Notes: a model not told the origin generated them from the sequence alone. A DNA stretch of 64,000 bases from Furfurilactobacillus milii (GCF_021654115.1 NZ_JAIWJF010000007.1:100635-164634); one strand, 5' to 3'; positions 35,222 through 44,356 are shown, counted from the first letter of the stretch. Program-made: numbers and translations.

Positions 35222-38200
35222 GTGAAGATGATTGCGAATGAATGGAAGTTTATTGGAAAGAATCGGTTAATTCTGATTTCCGTTCTTGCCATTATGATCA
35301 TTCCGTTCTTGTACAGTATTTTCTTCTTAAAGTCTGTTTGGAACCCATATGGGGAAACACAGCATCTGCCTGTTGCCGTTGTTAACAACGACCAACCGGT
35401 AAAATATCAAGGCCAGACGATGAACGTCGGGGACCAAGCAATTAAATCCTTGAAGAAGGATCATCAGCTTGGCTGGCGTTTCGTTTCCGAAAAGAAGGCT
35501 AAGCAAGGGTTAAAGGACAAGAAGTACTACACGATTGTTACTTTCCCAAAGGACACATCTAAGAACGCTGCGTCCGTGCTAAGCAAGAACCCTAAAAAGA
35601 TGGATATCCAATACGAAACCAATGGATCGTTAAACTACATTGGTGAAGTTATCAGTCAGATTGGTGCCACTGGGTTAAACGAAAAAATTCGTCAAACAAT
35701 CATCAAGGCTTATGCCGACGCAACTTTCCAACAAGTTAAGAAGGTTGGGAAGGGGATGAATACCGCTGCTAAGGGTGCTAAGACTCTATCTAAGGGTCAA
35801 AAGACACTTGGCACTGGTATCGATACCTATACGGCTTACGTGAGCCAGGTGAATGATGGTGTCCAAACCATGAAAATGAGTGTTGGCCCATTGTCATCTG
35901 GTGTTGGTAAGTTGGCTGATGGCGGTAAGACGCTGAACAATGGTTTACAGACGTTGAACGGCAGTACTGGTCAATTGGCTGGCGGTGTAAATCAGCTTGC
36001 CAGCGGTTCAGGCCAGTTAGCCAGTGGTGTGCAAACGTACACTAACGGTGTTGGAACACTGAACTCTGGTATTCAAACGTTGAACGGCAGTACTGGTCAA
36101 TTAGCCGGTGGTGTCGGTCAACTTGCTGGTGGTTCGAGTGCCCTAGCTAATGGTGTGCAGACGTACACGAACGGTGTCGGCCAGTTAGCCGGTGGTTCAG
36201 GCCAATTAGCTAGCGGCTTACAGACATACACAAACGGTGTTGGTTCCTTGAACTCTGGTATCCAAGAGTTGAATGGCAAAACTAGTCAGTTGGCTGGCGG
36301 AGTTGGCCAGCTAAATACAGGATCAAAGGATCTACTAACGAAGACTCAAGAACTATCGACTGGTGTAGCAGCCTTGGGATCGAATGTTGGTCAGGTTAAT
36401 TCTGGTCTTGATAATTTAACGAACCAATTAACGCAGGCTCAAGGTTTAATGGATGGAATGAGCGATCGTGTTCAGACTGTTTCACAGATACAAGCGTTAC
36501 AGAGTCAATTGAAAAATTCAGGTCTTGATACAGCATTAAATGATCTTCAACCTCTGATTAAGTTAGCACCACAATTACCTGCAATGAAGCAGCAGGCTTC
36601 ACAAATTTCTGGTATGGCGGATCAACTTTCTAAGGCTCAGGCTGGTGCTAACGCAATTAAAGACGGAAACTCAAGTGCTGTTACTGCTTTAAATGGTTTG
36701 GCTGATAGTCAGAGTGATGCTAATTTGAAAGCACAATTGCAAGGAATAGCTAAAGGGCTACAACAATCGGCCGAGGGTGCGGGAAGTTTAAGCGACCAAT
36801 TGGGCACAGCAGGTGGTCAATTGACTAATGTTAAATCGTTGGCCGACGAGTTAGGACAGATTAATTTATCTGATGCAGATATTAAGACACTGTCAAGTTT
36901 GTCCGACTTGCAAAAACAGTTAGCGACTATTGAGGGTTCGAAAACGTTAGCAACGTTGCAAAGTCCACAAACTCAGGCGGCATTAGATTCAATGCCTAAG
37001 ACGATAAATGCTGCTTTAGCAAAGGGTGGTCAGATTGATCAATTGCGGTTATTTGCTAACAGTGTTGGTCAGTTGAATTCTAAAGTTAATCCAACGGACG
37101 GGTCGACCACGCTTGTTCAAGGTGTAAGCCAGCTTTCAGATGGTTTGGGTCAGCTAAACGGTCAAATTCCTGCATTAACTGGAGGGGTTTCACAGTTAGC
37201 AAATGGTTCTTCACAATTGAGCAACAATTCTGCAGCACTAGTAAATGGTGCTAACCAGATCAACGGTGGTTTGGGTCAACTAAATGCTAACTCTGGTTCT
37301 CTTGTATCAGGTGCCAACCAATTGAACGGTGGTCTTGGCCAATTGAACAGCCAGATTCCAACGTTAACAAACGGTGTTCAACAATTAGCAAATGGTTCAT
37401 CACAACTGAACGCCAACTCTGGTGCACTTGTATCAGGTGCTAACCAGTTGAACGGTGGTATCGGTCAGTTGAACGCTCAGGTACCTCAATTAGTCGGCGG
37501 TGTTCAACAATTGGCTAATGGGTCTTACCAGCTTTCTGGTGGTTTGGATCAACTGAACAGTCAGATCCCAGCCTTAACAGATGGTGTTAACCAGCTTGCT
37601 GATGGTACTTCTCAATTGAACAGCAACTCGCCAGCCTTGAAGGACGGTACGAAGAAGCTGGTTACTGGTTCTGTTAAGCTGTCAGACGCACTTGGCAAAG
37701 GTGCTGATCAAGTTAACGCAATGCCATTAACTTCTAAGACCTCTGACATGTTTAGTGCACCAACCAAGTTGACACACAAGAGTTACAGTAAGGTTGCCAA
37801 CTACGGTCACGCATTGGCACCATACGTGCTTTCAGTTGCCTTGTATGTTGGAGCAATCGTCTTCAACTTTGCCTACCCAATTCGGAAGGTTTCGATGTCT
37901 GGGCAAAGTGCAACGGCTTGGTTCTTCAGTAAGACCACGATTGGTTTAGTTGTTGCCGTGGTTCAAGCAGTTGCTGAAACTGGTTTGATGATGTTATTCG
38001 GCTTGTCAGCTGATCATCCTGGTCAGATGTTTGCCGTCTCAATTAGTTTCTCGATAGCGTCGATGTTCCTCGTCATGTTCCTGTCCATGTTACTGGATAA
38101 CCCTGGTCGTTTTATCACCATGGTTCTTCTGATGTTGCAACTTGGTGGTTCAGGCGGTACCTTCCCAATGCAAGTAACAAACGGTTTCTACAATGCCATT

Positions 38201-38422
38201 CATCCATACTTGCCGATGACATACTCAATTCTTGGCTTACGTCAGGGATTAACATCCGGCTTGGGTAATGACACGGTTACACAGGCAGTTGGATTATTAT
38301 TGCTCATGGCAGTAATCTTCGCATTCCTGTTATGGTTATCAATGTTGTTATTGCAACGCATGCATTTGCAAGGCTTCTCTCAGCTTGATGACAATCAAAA
38401 GTTACAAGATGTTGAAAAGTAG
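35222..38422 (+). CDS. YhgE/Pip family membrane protein (phage infection protein-like)
   Basis: A 1066-residue envelope protein: TM1 at about residues 14-36, a conserved YhgE N-terminal domain (LPVAVVNNDQP), a very long extracellular region of tandem motifs such as LNGSTGQLAGGV and QLASGSGQLASG (about 200-380 and 630-850), and an ABC-2-like C-terminal membrane domain of five or six helices from about 880. Relatives include lactococcal Pip, the phage c2 receptor, and EsaA-like proteins. GTG 35222 follows AGAGGTGG; ATG 35228 is the alternative. The middle segment (about 390-630) lacks repeats. Confidence 0.88.
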   Translation: MKMIANEWKFIGKNRLILISVLAIMIIPFLYSIFFLKSVWNPYGETQHLPVAVVNNDQPVKYQGQTMNVGDQAIKSLKKDHQLGWRFVSEKKAKQGLKDKKYYTIVTFPKDTSKNAASVLSKNPKKMDIQYETNGSLNYIGEVISQIGATGLNEKIRQTIIKAYADATFQQVKKVGKGMNTAAKGAKTLSKGQKTLGTGIDTYTAYVSQVNDGVQTMKMSVGPLSSGVGKLADGGKTLNNGLQTLNGSTGQLAGGVNQLASGSGQLASGVQTYTNGVGTLNSGIQTLNGSTGQLAGGVGQLAGGSSALANGVQTYTNGVGQLAGGSGQLASGLQTYTNGVGSLNSGIQELNGKTSQLAGGVGQLNTGSKDLLTKTQELSTGVAALGSNVGQVNSGLDNLTNQLTQAQGLMDGMSDRVQTVSQIQALQSQLKNSGLDTALNDLQPLIKLAPQLPAMKQQASQISGMADQLSKAQAGANAIKDGNSSAVTALNGLADSQSDANLKAQLQGIAKGLQQSAEGAGSLSDQLGTAGGQLTNVKSLADELGQINLSDADIKTLSSLSDLQKQLATIEGSKTLATLQSPQTQAALDSMPKTINAALAKGGQIDQLRLFANSVGQLNSKVNPTDGSTTLVQGVSQLSDGLGQLNGQIPALTGGVSQLANGSSQLSNNSAALVNGANQINGGLGQLNANSGSLVSGANQLNGGLGQLNSQIPTLTNGVQQLANGSSQLNANSGALVSGANQLNGGIGQLNAQVPQLVGGVQQLANGSYQLSGGLDQLNSQIPALTDGVNQLADGTSQLNSNSPALKDGTKKLVTGSVKLSDALGKGADQVNAMPLTSKTSDMFSAPTKLTHKSYSKVANYGHALAPYVLSVALYVGAIVFNFAYPIRKVSMSGQSATAWFFSKTTIGLVVAVVQAVAETGLMMLFGLSADHPGQMFAVSISFSIASMFLVMFLSMLLDNPGRFITMVLLMLQLGGSGGTFPMQVTNGFYNAIHPYLPMTYSILGLRQGLTSGLGNDTVTQAVGLLLLMAVIFAFLLWLSMLLLQRMHLQGFSQLDDNQKLQDVEK

Positions 38423-38429
38423 TCTTTTA

Positions 38430-38470
38430 TAAAAAATTGCCACAGTCGTAATGACTGTGGCAATTTTTTT
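38430..38470 (+). terminator. intrinsic terminator after the YhgE gene
   Basis: AAATTGCCACAGTC pairs perfectly with GACTGTGGCAATTT over 5 bases, with T7. Confidence 0.92.
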
Positions 38471-38693
38471 GCGTTACAGCAGGTGTGCGCAAATGATAAT
38501 GACTTTAATAAAAATAAATAAGTGCTCGTTTATGCAATAATTTGATTGTGCGTGATATACTTTAAATATAAATTAATCCCATTGACTATAAACATCATAT
38601 AAAAATAAATGTTTAACAGATTGACGGGATTGACATTAAACCATTCGTATTAAAAATGGTTGCGCAAGTTACGGATATATTAGGAGAAGTCAA

Positions 38694-39149
38694 ATGCAAA
38701 ATGAGCAACAACTTGAAATGGTGATTACTATGATGTCAGAAGGCTATTTGGCTAGTTTCCGGTCGATAGAGAAAACGCTGAAACGGGTTGCCAAAAAATT
38801 TGGACTAGGTTGGAGTAGCCTTTCTATTTTGAATCAGATAGCAAGTGATGCCAGCGTCACCACGGCTGATCTGATTCAGCAAAACCATATTTCCAAGGGA
38901 GCCGTGTCACTTCAAATTACCGAATTACTCAACCGAAATTTGATTAAAATTAGTGAAGATGAAAATGACCGGCGTCGACATCGACTTGAACTGACCAAAC
39001 GTGGGGAAAAAGTGGCTGATCGAGTTCATACTCAGGCGACTGAGATTGCACAACGGGTTTTGAATGAAATGCCATTAACTGAAATGCAACGCCTGCACCA
39101 AAATTTTGCAACATTCGCGGAAACGTTGAATAGCACACCAATTAAGTGA
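38694..39149 (+). CDS. MarR-family regulator, paralogue 1
   Basis: A 151-residue winged-helix repressor: WSSLSILNQIASDASVTTADL and the recognition helix HISKGAVSLQITEL, then the wing DENDRRRHRLELT. RBS TAGGAGAAG precedes ATG 38694. Roughly half its residues match the MarR protein at 40220, so the two arose by duplication. Its gene follows the YhgE gene and could control the operator in that promoter (inference). Confidence 0.9.
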   Translation: MQNEQQLEMVITMMSEGYLASFRSIEKTLKRVAKKFGLGWSSLSILNQIASDASVTTADLIQQNHISKGAVSLQITELLNRNLIKISEDENDRRRHRLELTKRGEKVADRVHTQATEIAQRVLNEMPLTEMQRLHQNFATFAETLNSTPIK

Positions 39150-39170
39150 GCTGGGTTGTAAGATACATAC

Positions 39171-39211
39171 AGGACAAAGTAAGCGCAGATTATTCTGCGC
39201 TTTTTTTGTCC
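39171..39211 (+). terminator. intrinsic terminator after MarR paralogue 1
   Basis: AAGCGCAG pairs with CTGCGCTT, extended by GGACAAA/TTTGTCC, with T7. Confidence 0.88.
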
Positions 39212-39301
39212 TTAATTAGGCATCAACCGCTGTATTAATGATTGCATCGAGTAAACTATTAATGGCAATAATCGTTGGATAAAAAAGCGGGAAACTATTT
39301 T

Positions 39302-39853
39302 ATGACATATAATGTGCAACCATTGCGAACAGCAGTTGAAATTCAACAGTTTATTCATGCGGTCAGCGTTGGACGGTTTAGTAAACGTAATCGTTTTTTG
39401 GTGTTATTAGGCATGAACACAGGGCTACGGATGAGTGACATTGTCCGTTTGCGGGTCGCGGACGTTAGACGAATTCACAATTGTACGATTACGGAGCAGA
39501 AGACTGGTAAAAAGCGAATACTATATTTGGCAAGTATTCGTGAAGAAGTGATGACTTACATTGACGGCTTACCTGATAGTGCTTATCTTTTCGTCAGTAG
39601 TTATGGACAACCGCTACGTGTTAATTCGGTTTACAAAATCTTTCAAAAGGCGGCCTTGCAGCTCAATCGTCAAGATATCGGGACACACACATTACGGAAA
39701 ACATTTGGATATCATTATTATCAGCAAACACATGATATTGCGACGTTAATGATTTTGTTAAACCATTCCAGTGAGTCTGTTACCAAACGTTACCTGGGCA
39801 TCGAAGAGCTCGACATTCAAAATGCGTTGCGAGGTTTTCGTTTGGGAAAATAA
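39302..39853 (+). CDS. compact tyrosine recombinase (catalytic domain only)
   Basis: A 183-residue site-specific recombinase. All catalytic residues are visible: Arg in GLRMSDIVRL, Lys in QKTGKKRIL, His-x-x-Arg in THTLRKTF, His in LLNHSS and the nucleophile Tyr in TKRYLG. It lacks most of the N-terminal core-binding domain of XerC-type enzymes and matches FimB/FimE-sized recombinases common in lactobacilli. ATG 39302 is used; the upstream TTG at 39275 has no ribosome site. No phage genes or attachment sites adjoin it. The natural DNA target is unknown. Confidence 0.85.
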   Translation: MTYNVQPLRTAVEIQQFIHAVSVGRFSKRNRFLVLLGMNTGLRMSDIVRLRVADVRRIHNCTITEQKTGKKRILYLASIREEVMTYIDGLPDSAYLFVSSYGQPLRVNSVYKIFQKAALQLNRQDIGTHTLRKTFGYHYYQQTHDIATLMILLNHSSESVTKRYLGIEELDIQNALRGFRLGK

Positions 39854-39887
39854 AAAAGTCACGACTCTAGCAAGAATCGTGACTTAG
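39852..39887 (+). terminator. intrinsic terminator after the recombinase gene
   Basis: AAGTCACGA and TCGTGACTT pair around a 14-base loop; A tract before, no clear T tract after, so strength is doubtful. The rest of 39888-40219 shows no credible gene. Confidence 0.5.
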
Positions 39888-40219
39888 CCTAAAATGTTCC
39901 ACTAATAAAATTATAACATATATTCATTAATAATATGAATCGTTCAAGTAGTGAATTTTACAGTATTCCCAGTGTATTGGCATTTTTCAAAATTAGTAAT
40001 ATTCCCGACTGGTTTATTTTGAGCGAGCTAACGCACGGCATTTTGCTGATTTTAGTTTATTATTGTGTTTCCAATAAAACACGAATAAATTGTTACTGCT
40101 ACAGCGGCGTTTTTAGAGCACAAAGTCACCATTTTTGCTATTTTAGTGAGTTTAAGGCAATCAGTGGCCGAAACCTTGGTTTAAAGGTGTTTCCATCAAC
40201 AAACGAAGGTGGTGCACTC

Positions 40220-40678
40220 ATGGACGAAACAACAAAACAGCAACAAATGGTCGTTGATATGATGACAGAAGGGTATTTGTCGAGCTTCCGCCAAATTGAA
40301 AAGGTTCTTGGGAAGGTTTCAAGCAAGTTTGGTGTTGGCTGGAGTGGACTATCAATTTTAAACCAGTTGGCCACGAACCAAAGCGCAAATGTGTCTGATC
40401 TGGCAGAAAAAAACCACGTGACTAAGGGCGCAATTTCAATTCAAATTTCTGAGTTAATGAAAGCCAAACTGATTGAGATGGACGAAGATCCCAACGATCG
40501 TCGGCGTCACATCGTTAAATTGACTTTCAAGGGTCAAAAAGTGGCCGATCATGAAGTTGCCCAGGCAAAAGATATGGCCTCACAAGTCTTGAATAACATG
40601 GGTGAAGCAGAAATGATGCGGCTGCATACTGACTTCGCAGCTTTTGCTCATCTTCTTGAAGATACTAAACTTGAATAG
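40220..40678 (+). CDS. MarR-family regulator, paralogue 2
   Basis: A 152-residue winged-helix protein aligned end to end with the MarR protein at 38694 (shared MxTEGYL, FRxIEK, GWSxLSILNQ, NDRRRH). The recognition helix is HVTKGAISIQISEL. ATG 40220 is chosen because GAAGGTGG lies 7 bases upstream; the frame is open for 95 more codons upstream but without a site. The ligand is unknown. Confidence 0.9.
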   Translation: MDETTKQQQMVVDMMTEGYLSSFRQIEKVLGKVSSKFGVGWSGLSILNQLATNQSANVSDLAEKNHVTKGAISIQISELMKAKLIEMDEDPNDRRRHIVKLTFKGQKVADHEVAQAKDMASQVLNNMGEAEMMRLHTDFAAFAHLLEDTKLE

Positions 40679-40689
40679 TTTTTTATGAG

Positions 40690-40742
40690 ATAGTAATATA
40701 TCTGAATTTTTAAACATTTCAGATATATTGCTGTCTTTTTTT
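40690..40742 (+). terminator. intrinsic terminator after MarR paralogue 2
   Basis: AATATATCTGAA pairs with TTCAGATATATT, extended by AG/CT pairs, with T7. Confidence 0.85.
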
Positions 40743-40815
40743 ACCGAATGTTCCTCCTTTGTTAAATAAAAACGCTTTCATTTGTCTCGATGTTCGTCAA
40801 TCTCCATCTGCATGG

Positions 40816-40844
40816 TTACAAAGACATTTTAATCATGGTAAAAT
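40816..40844 (+). promoter_or_regulatory. azlCD promoter
   Basis: TTACAA, 17-bp spacer, TAAAAT, about 120 bp ahead of the azlC start. Confidence 0.5.
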
Positions 40845-40892
40845 ATACTCGCATTGTTTCGAGATATTCATTGAGTCTTACTTGTTTCTAAA

Positions 40893-40948
40893 GCGAACCG
40901 CTCAGTTTCATTCAAACGAACGGTGAGGGTTTAACTGAGCGTGCTTTA
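40893..40948 (+). promoter_or_regulatory. leader hairpin upstream of azlC
   Basis: AAGCgaacCGCTCAGTT pairs with AACTGAGCGtGCTT around a loop with inner TTC/GAA pairs. It ends 6 bases before the GGAGG of azlC, so it could affect translation or transcription of the operon. No U tract. Confidence 0.5.
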
Positions 40949-40965
40949 ATGATGGAGGATGCATT

Positions 40966-41790
40966 TTGAAAAAGGAACCGGCGAACTGGCTGGCAGTGCT
41001 AAAGATTGCGATGCCGCTATGTTTAAGCTATATTCCCATTGGCTTGGCTTGTGGTGTGCTATTGCATGCGGGCGGTTTGAATACATGGTTGGTGGCACTT
41101 GTGTCATTGATCGTGTATTCAGGTGGTGCGCAATTTTTGATTGCCACCATGTTAACGATTCATGCACCAATTTCCCAGATTGTGATTATGCTGTTTTTCC
41201 TTGAATTACGGTATGCACTATTGGGTTCTAGTTTGTCACACTATCTCAAAAAGTCATCCCACAAATTTATTTTGGGTTTCGCGTTTTCACTAAACGACGA
41301 AAACTACGCGGTAAACTATTTGAAGTTTGCCACGGATAAATATTGGACACCAAGTAATGCCTTATTGGTTGAACACTATGCGTTGTACACCTGGGCATTT
41401 TCAAACGTGGTTGGGAGTTTAATCGGGTCATCATTACACATTAATTTAGTGATTGTTGACTTTGCATTGACTGCTTTATTCTTGTTTATGGTTACGATGC
41501 AGGTTAAGCGCCGTTTAACGCTGCTGACAGCCATTTTAGCGGGCGCATTATCTGCTTTCTTCTGTGTTGCGTTAAAGAGTACCTTAGGGATTGTGATTGC
41601 GACGTTGCTTGCCTCAACAGCTGGATTCTTGGCTGATCGGGTGATTCGTTCGATGGCACCGGGCAGTTCCCTACTGTACAAGGTTCGTGGTCCTTCGGGA
41701 ACGCGCGAGACGATTAACGAACAGGAGCTGACTGAAGAGCGACTGTTGAAGGAAGAACAAGAGAAAGACAAGGATCACGACCATGAATGA
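40966..41790 (+). CDS. azlC: branched-chain amino acid exporter large subunit AzlC
   Basis: A 274-residue permease with about seven helices. The AzlC signature is visible in IPIGLACGVLLHAGG, YSGGAQFLIATML and LELRYALLGSSLSHYL. The C-terminus is a long charged tail (Glu/Lys/Asp/His-rich). TTG start at 40966, with GGAGG 7 bases upstream. With AzlD it forms an exporter for branched-chain amino acids or analogues. It overlaps azlD by 8 bases. Confidence 0.92.
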   Translation: MKKEPANWLAVLKIAMPLCLSYIPIGLACGVLLHAGGLNTWLVALVSLIVYSGGAQFLIATMLTIHAPISQIVIMLFFLELRYALLGSSLSHYLKKSSHKFILGFAFSLNDENYAVNYLKFATDKYWTPSNALLVEHYALYTWAFSNVVGSLIGSSLHINLVIVDFALTALFLFMVTMQVKRRLTLLTAILAGALSAFFCVALKSTLGIVIATLLASTAGFLADRVIRSMAPGSSLLYKVRGPSGTRETINEQELTEERLLKEEQEKDKDHDHE

Positions 41791-42097
41791 TTTAGCCTTA
41801 GTGTTATTGGCGGGAGTGGCGGCCTTTATTCCGCGGTACTTCCCAATGTTGTTTTTTTCCAAACGTAAAATTCCAGACTGGTTCAACGAGTGGATGGGCT
41901 TTGTGCCTGTGTCGTTGTTCACCGCGTTAATTGTGAAGCAAATTTTCGTCACCTCGACGTATACGTTTTCTGTAGGTAACATTGCCGCTATGATTTCCGC
42001 AGTGCTTGTCATTGTCATCGCGTACTTCACGCGTTCAATGACACTGTCCGTGGTATTGGGGTTGTTGCTCATGTGGGCATTAACAACATTCTTATAA
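41783..42097 (+). CDS. azlD: branched-chain amino acid exporter small subunit AzlD
   Basis: A 104-residue protein with four helices and the family segments IPRYFPMLFF and FVPVSLFTALI. It is translationally coupled to azlC through an 8-base overlap. Confidence 0.92.
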   Translation: MNDLALVLLAGVAAFIPRYFPMLFFSKRKIPDWFNEWMGFVPVSLFTALIVKQIFVTSTYTFSVGNIAAMISAVLVIVIAYFTRSMTLSVVLGLLLMWALTTFL

Positions 42098-42110
42098 AAT
42101 TAAATGAATT

Positions 42111-42149
42111 TACAGCTGACTATCGTTTCTTGATGGTCAGTTTTTTTGT
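42111..42149 (+). terminator. intrinsic terminator after azlCD
   Basis: AGCTGACTATC pairs with GATgGTCAGTT, then T7. Confidence 0.82.
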
Positions 42150-42284
42150 GCATGCAAGCTACTTTCTCACATCGTTATGCTGAATAAAGTTATCGCCTGG
42201 TAACTTTCCGCCTGTTGTCGAATATGCTGTCTTGTCTTGCACTTACAATTGCTAAAGTTGTCAATAATCCATAATGTGAGTGAA

Positions 42285-42449
42285 GTCGGGCAGGGAGAGA
42301 ATTCCGTGAAGGCAACACTTGGTGGCGGGTCTTGGCCACGTAGTGTTGCGGGACGACTTTTGAGACGGTTTGTGGCTCAAAATCGAGGTTAAAGACTCCG
42401 GTTTGGGGAGGCTGAGGACCGGTCCCACGGAATGGCATCCCTGCCAGAC
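42285..42449 (+). ncRNA. structured intergenic RNA element, copy C
   Basis: This 165-nt element has the closing stem GTC-g-GGCAGGGA / TCCCTGCC-a-GAC, then ATTCCGTG/CACGGAAT, a hairpin GCAACACT/AGTGTTGC continuing to GTGGC/GCCAC, a hairpin TTTTGAG/CTCAAAA, CTCC/GGAG, and GGGAC/GTCCC. Helix order equals copies A and B. An intrinsic terminator follows at once, which supports an independent transcript. It lies between convergent azlD and cfa. The 5' flank GAGTGAAGTCG is shared with the other copies. Confidence 0.78.
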
Positions 42450-42451
42450 GG

Positions 42452-42486
42452 AACGGGAAACTACGTGCAGGCCTTTCCGTTTTTTT
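42452..42486 (+). terminator. intrinsic terminator directly after RNA element C
   Basis: AACGGgAAA pairs with TTTCCGTT around a 12-base loop, followed by T6-7. Confidence 0.7.
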
Positions 42487-42557
42487 GACTACTGTAACTT
42501 AGCTTGACGGAAATAAAAAACAACTGTCAAGAAATTGACAGTTGTTGGTGTGAAACA

Positions 42558-43733
42558 TTATTTGTACATATAATCCCGTGTCATTGGCAGCACGCGACCA
42601 GATGCACCTTTAGTGAGCAGGAACTGAATGACGTCGATGTTACCAGACTGGAACGAAGCCGCACATGCCTGCAGGTACAAGTCCCACATACGCATGAAGC
42701 GTTCGTCGAATTGTTTGGCAATTTCGTCACGATGCTCATTGAAATTCTTGTCCCAGATTTCCGTGGTCCGTTGATAATGACGACGTAGTGGTTCCATGTC
42801 GTCGACCTGCAGACCAGCGTCGATCATGTGGTCGATGTTTTCCGTTAAACCGGGAACATAACCACCTGGGAAGATGTATTTGTCGAGCCAAGCGTTCGTG
42901 GCACCGCCTTGTTGACGAGTAATGCCATGAATCAAGGCGACACCGTCATCAGTCAGGTATTTGGCCACACACTTGAAGTAGGCGCCCAAGTTTTCCTTAC
43001 CAACATGTTCAAACATCCCAACTGAGGTGATGTAATCCCACGTTTCGTTACCTAATTCGCGGTAGTCTTCCAAACGAACTTCGGCAACGTCTTGTAAGTC
43101 TTCATCGATAATCCGTTGTTTAACCAAGTCATATTGTTCTTGGCTTAGCGTGATCCCAGTGACCTTTAAACCGTATTCTTTGGCAGCCGTGAGCATTAAA
43201 GTACCCCAGCCACAACCAATGTCCAACAGACGTTTGCCAGGTTGAGGGTCAAGCTTCTTGATAATGTGATGAACCTTGTTCAACTGTGCTTGTTCCAAGG
43301 TGTCATCATCATGCTCGAAGTAAGCACATGAGTAAGTTAACGTTGGATCCAACCACAATTTATAGAAGTCATTACCAACATCGTAATGTTTTTGAATGTC
43401 TTCCTTAGAATGTGACTCACTGTGTGACTGCTTTGGCATGAACCGTTTGAACTTACTGTTGTTAAAGAAACTGCCAGCACTTTCATAAGCGGACTCGATC
43501 AGCTTTTGAATACTTCCGTCAATCTCGATGCGGCCGTCCATAACAGCTTCACCAAGTGCCAATGACGCGTTGCGCGTTAATGACTTGATTGGCACAAGTT
43601 CATGAAAGGTAACTGTCACCTGTGGTTCGCCGTCACCACCATAAACATCGCTGGTGCCGTCCCAATAATTGACACGCACAGGGATGTTGAATGAGTGACT
43701 GAGAAATGTCTTGTAAAATGTCTTATCCAGCAT
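42558..43733 (-). CDS. cfa: cyclopropane-fatty-acyl-phospholipid synthase
   Basis: A 391-residue SAM-dependent enzyme that converts unsaturated acyl chains of membrane lipids to cyclopropane (or lactobacillic acid) forms. Motifs: [41 protein letters not shown] and SVGMFEHVG. Start at 43733 is chosen because AGAAGG lies 5 bases upstream; the open frame extends 73 codons further up but covers the promoter. Usually induced in stationary phase or by acid. Confidence 0.94.
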   Translation of the reverse strand: MLDKTFYKTFLSHSFNIPVRVNYWDGTSDVYGGDGEPQVTVTFHELVPIKSLTRNASLALGEAVMDGRIEIDGSIQKLIESAYESAGSFFNNSKFKRFMPKQSHSESHSKEDIQKHYDVGNDFYKLWLDPTLTYSCAYFEHDDDTLEQAQLNKVHHIIKKLDPQPGKRLLDIGCGWGTLMLTAAKEYGLKVTGITLSQEQYDLVKQRIIDEDLQDVAEVRLEDYRELGNETWDYITSVGMFEHVGKENLGAYFKCVAKYLTDDGVALIHGITRQQGGATNAWLDKYIFPGGYVPGLTENIDHMIDAGLQVDDMEPLRRHYQRTTEIWDKNFNEHRDEIAKQFDERFMRMWDLYLQACAASFQSGNIDVIQFLLTKGASGRVLPMTRDYMYK

Positions 43734-43821
43734 GAATCCTTCTGTTCCTTTCTCGTTAACCGTTTGATGGTAGTGCCCGTATGGCAAAAATGCCATCATG
43801 TTTTTTAAAAATACAATCTTC

Positions 43822-43850
43822 AGTATAACGCTGTTTGCCAAAACACCCAA
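43822..43850 (-). promoter_or_regulatory. cfa promoter
   Basis: On the minus strand TTGGGT (43850-43845), 17-bp spacer and TATACT (43827-43822), about 90 bp upstream of the start. A small ATGGC/GCCAT hairpin lies in the 5' untranslated region. The remaining intergenic sequence up to 44265 shows no gene. Confidence 0.65.
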
Positions 43851-44265
43851 CGCTTTAAACATGGCTAAAAATGCTTTATATAAGTCGATTTGTTCAGAAC
43901 GCAAACAAACTTGATTTAGATTGTCAGTTAATTTACCAATTCTTTCTAACAAAAGATTTGCAGGAAATTTCTTCAGGATATAAAATTCAGTAGTTTAGAA
44001 AAGCCGGATGATTGTATTGGTATAGACTATGCTATCTTGTTATACTGACGGTGTAATCATCTTTTGATTAATTGGTTTTAAATATAGTAGGTCCTTTATT
44101 TAAGGTTGTAACGTCACTCGAAAAGCATCGGTTAGTTAGTTTGTAAAGCGGACACGAAAGGAATTAGACAAAACATTGTTCAATACAGGGCTAAAAATGC
44201 CTATTTTGTGTACTTTTACGTACTAGCATTTTATTATGAATATATAAAGATGTTTATAGGCGACG

Positions 44266-44356
44266 TTAGGAGGGTAGAGATAACGAATTAAATCTAATCG
44301 TTCTGTTAAGACACTTAATGGGCAATTAGATTTAGATCATTTGTTATCGCGTTAAA
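44266..44356 (+). promoter_or_regulatory. Shine-Dalgarno separated from the ROK start codon by a large stem-loop
   Basis: A strong AGGAGGG (about 44269-44275) lies 80 bases from the ATG at 44357, which itself has no near site. Between them GATAAC...AAT...AATCTAAT (from 44279) pairs with ATTAGATT...ATT.GTTATC (to 44348). If folded, the stem-loop would bring the site to about 12 bases from the ATG. It may alternatively be an operator. Confidence 0.5.

Noticed and set aside
39935..40219. 95-codon N-terminal extension of the second MarR protein
   Set aside because: The MarR domain begins at 40220 with a good ribosome site and aligns with its paralogue from there; the extension lacks a start site and covers the promoter region.
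43734..43952. 73-codon N-terminal extension of Cfa
   Set aside because: It covers a clear promoter, and the family start with a strong ribosome site is at 43733.
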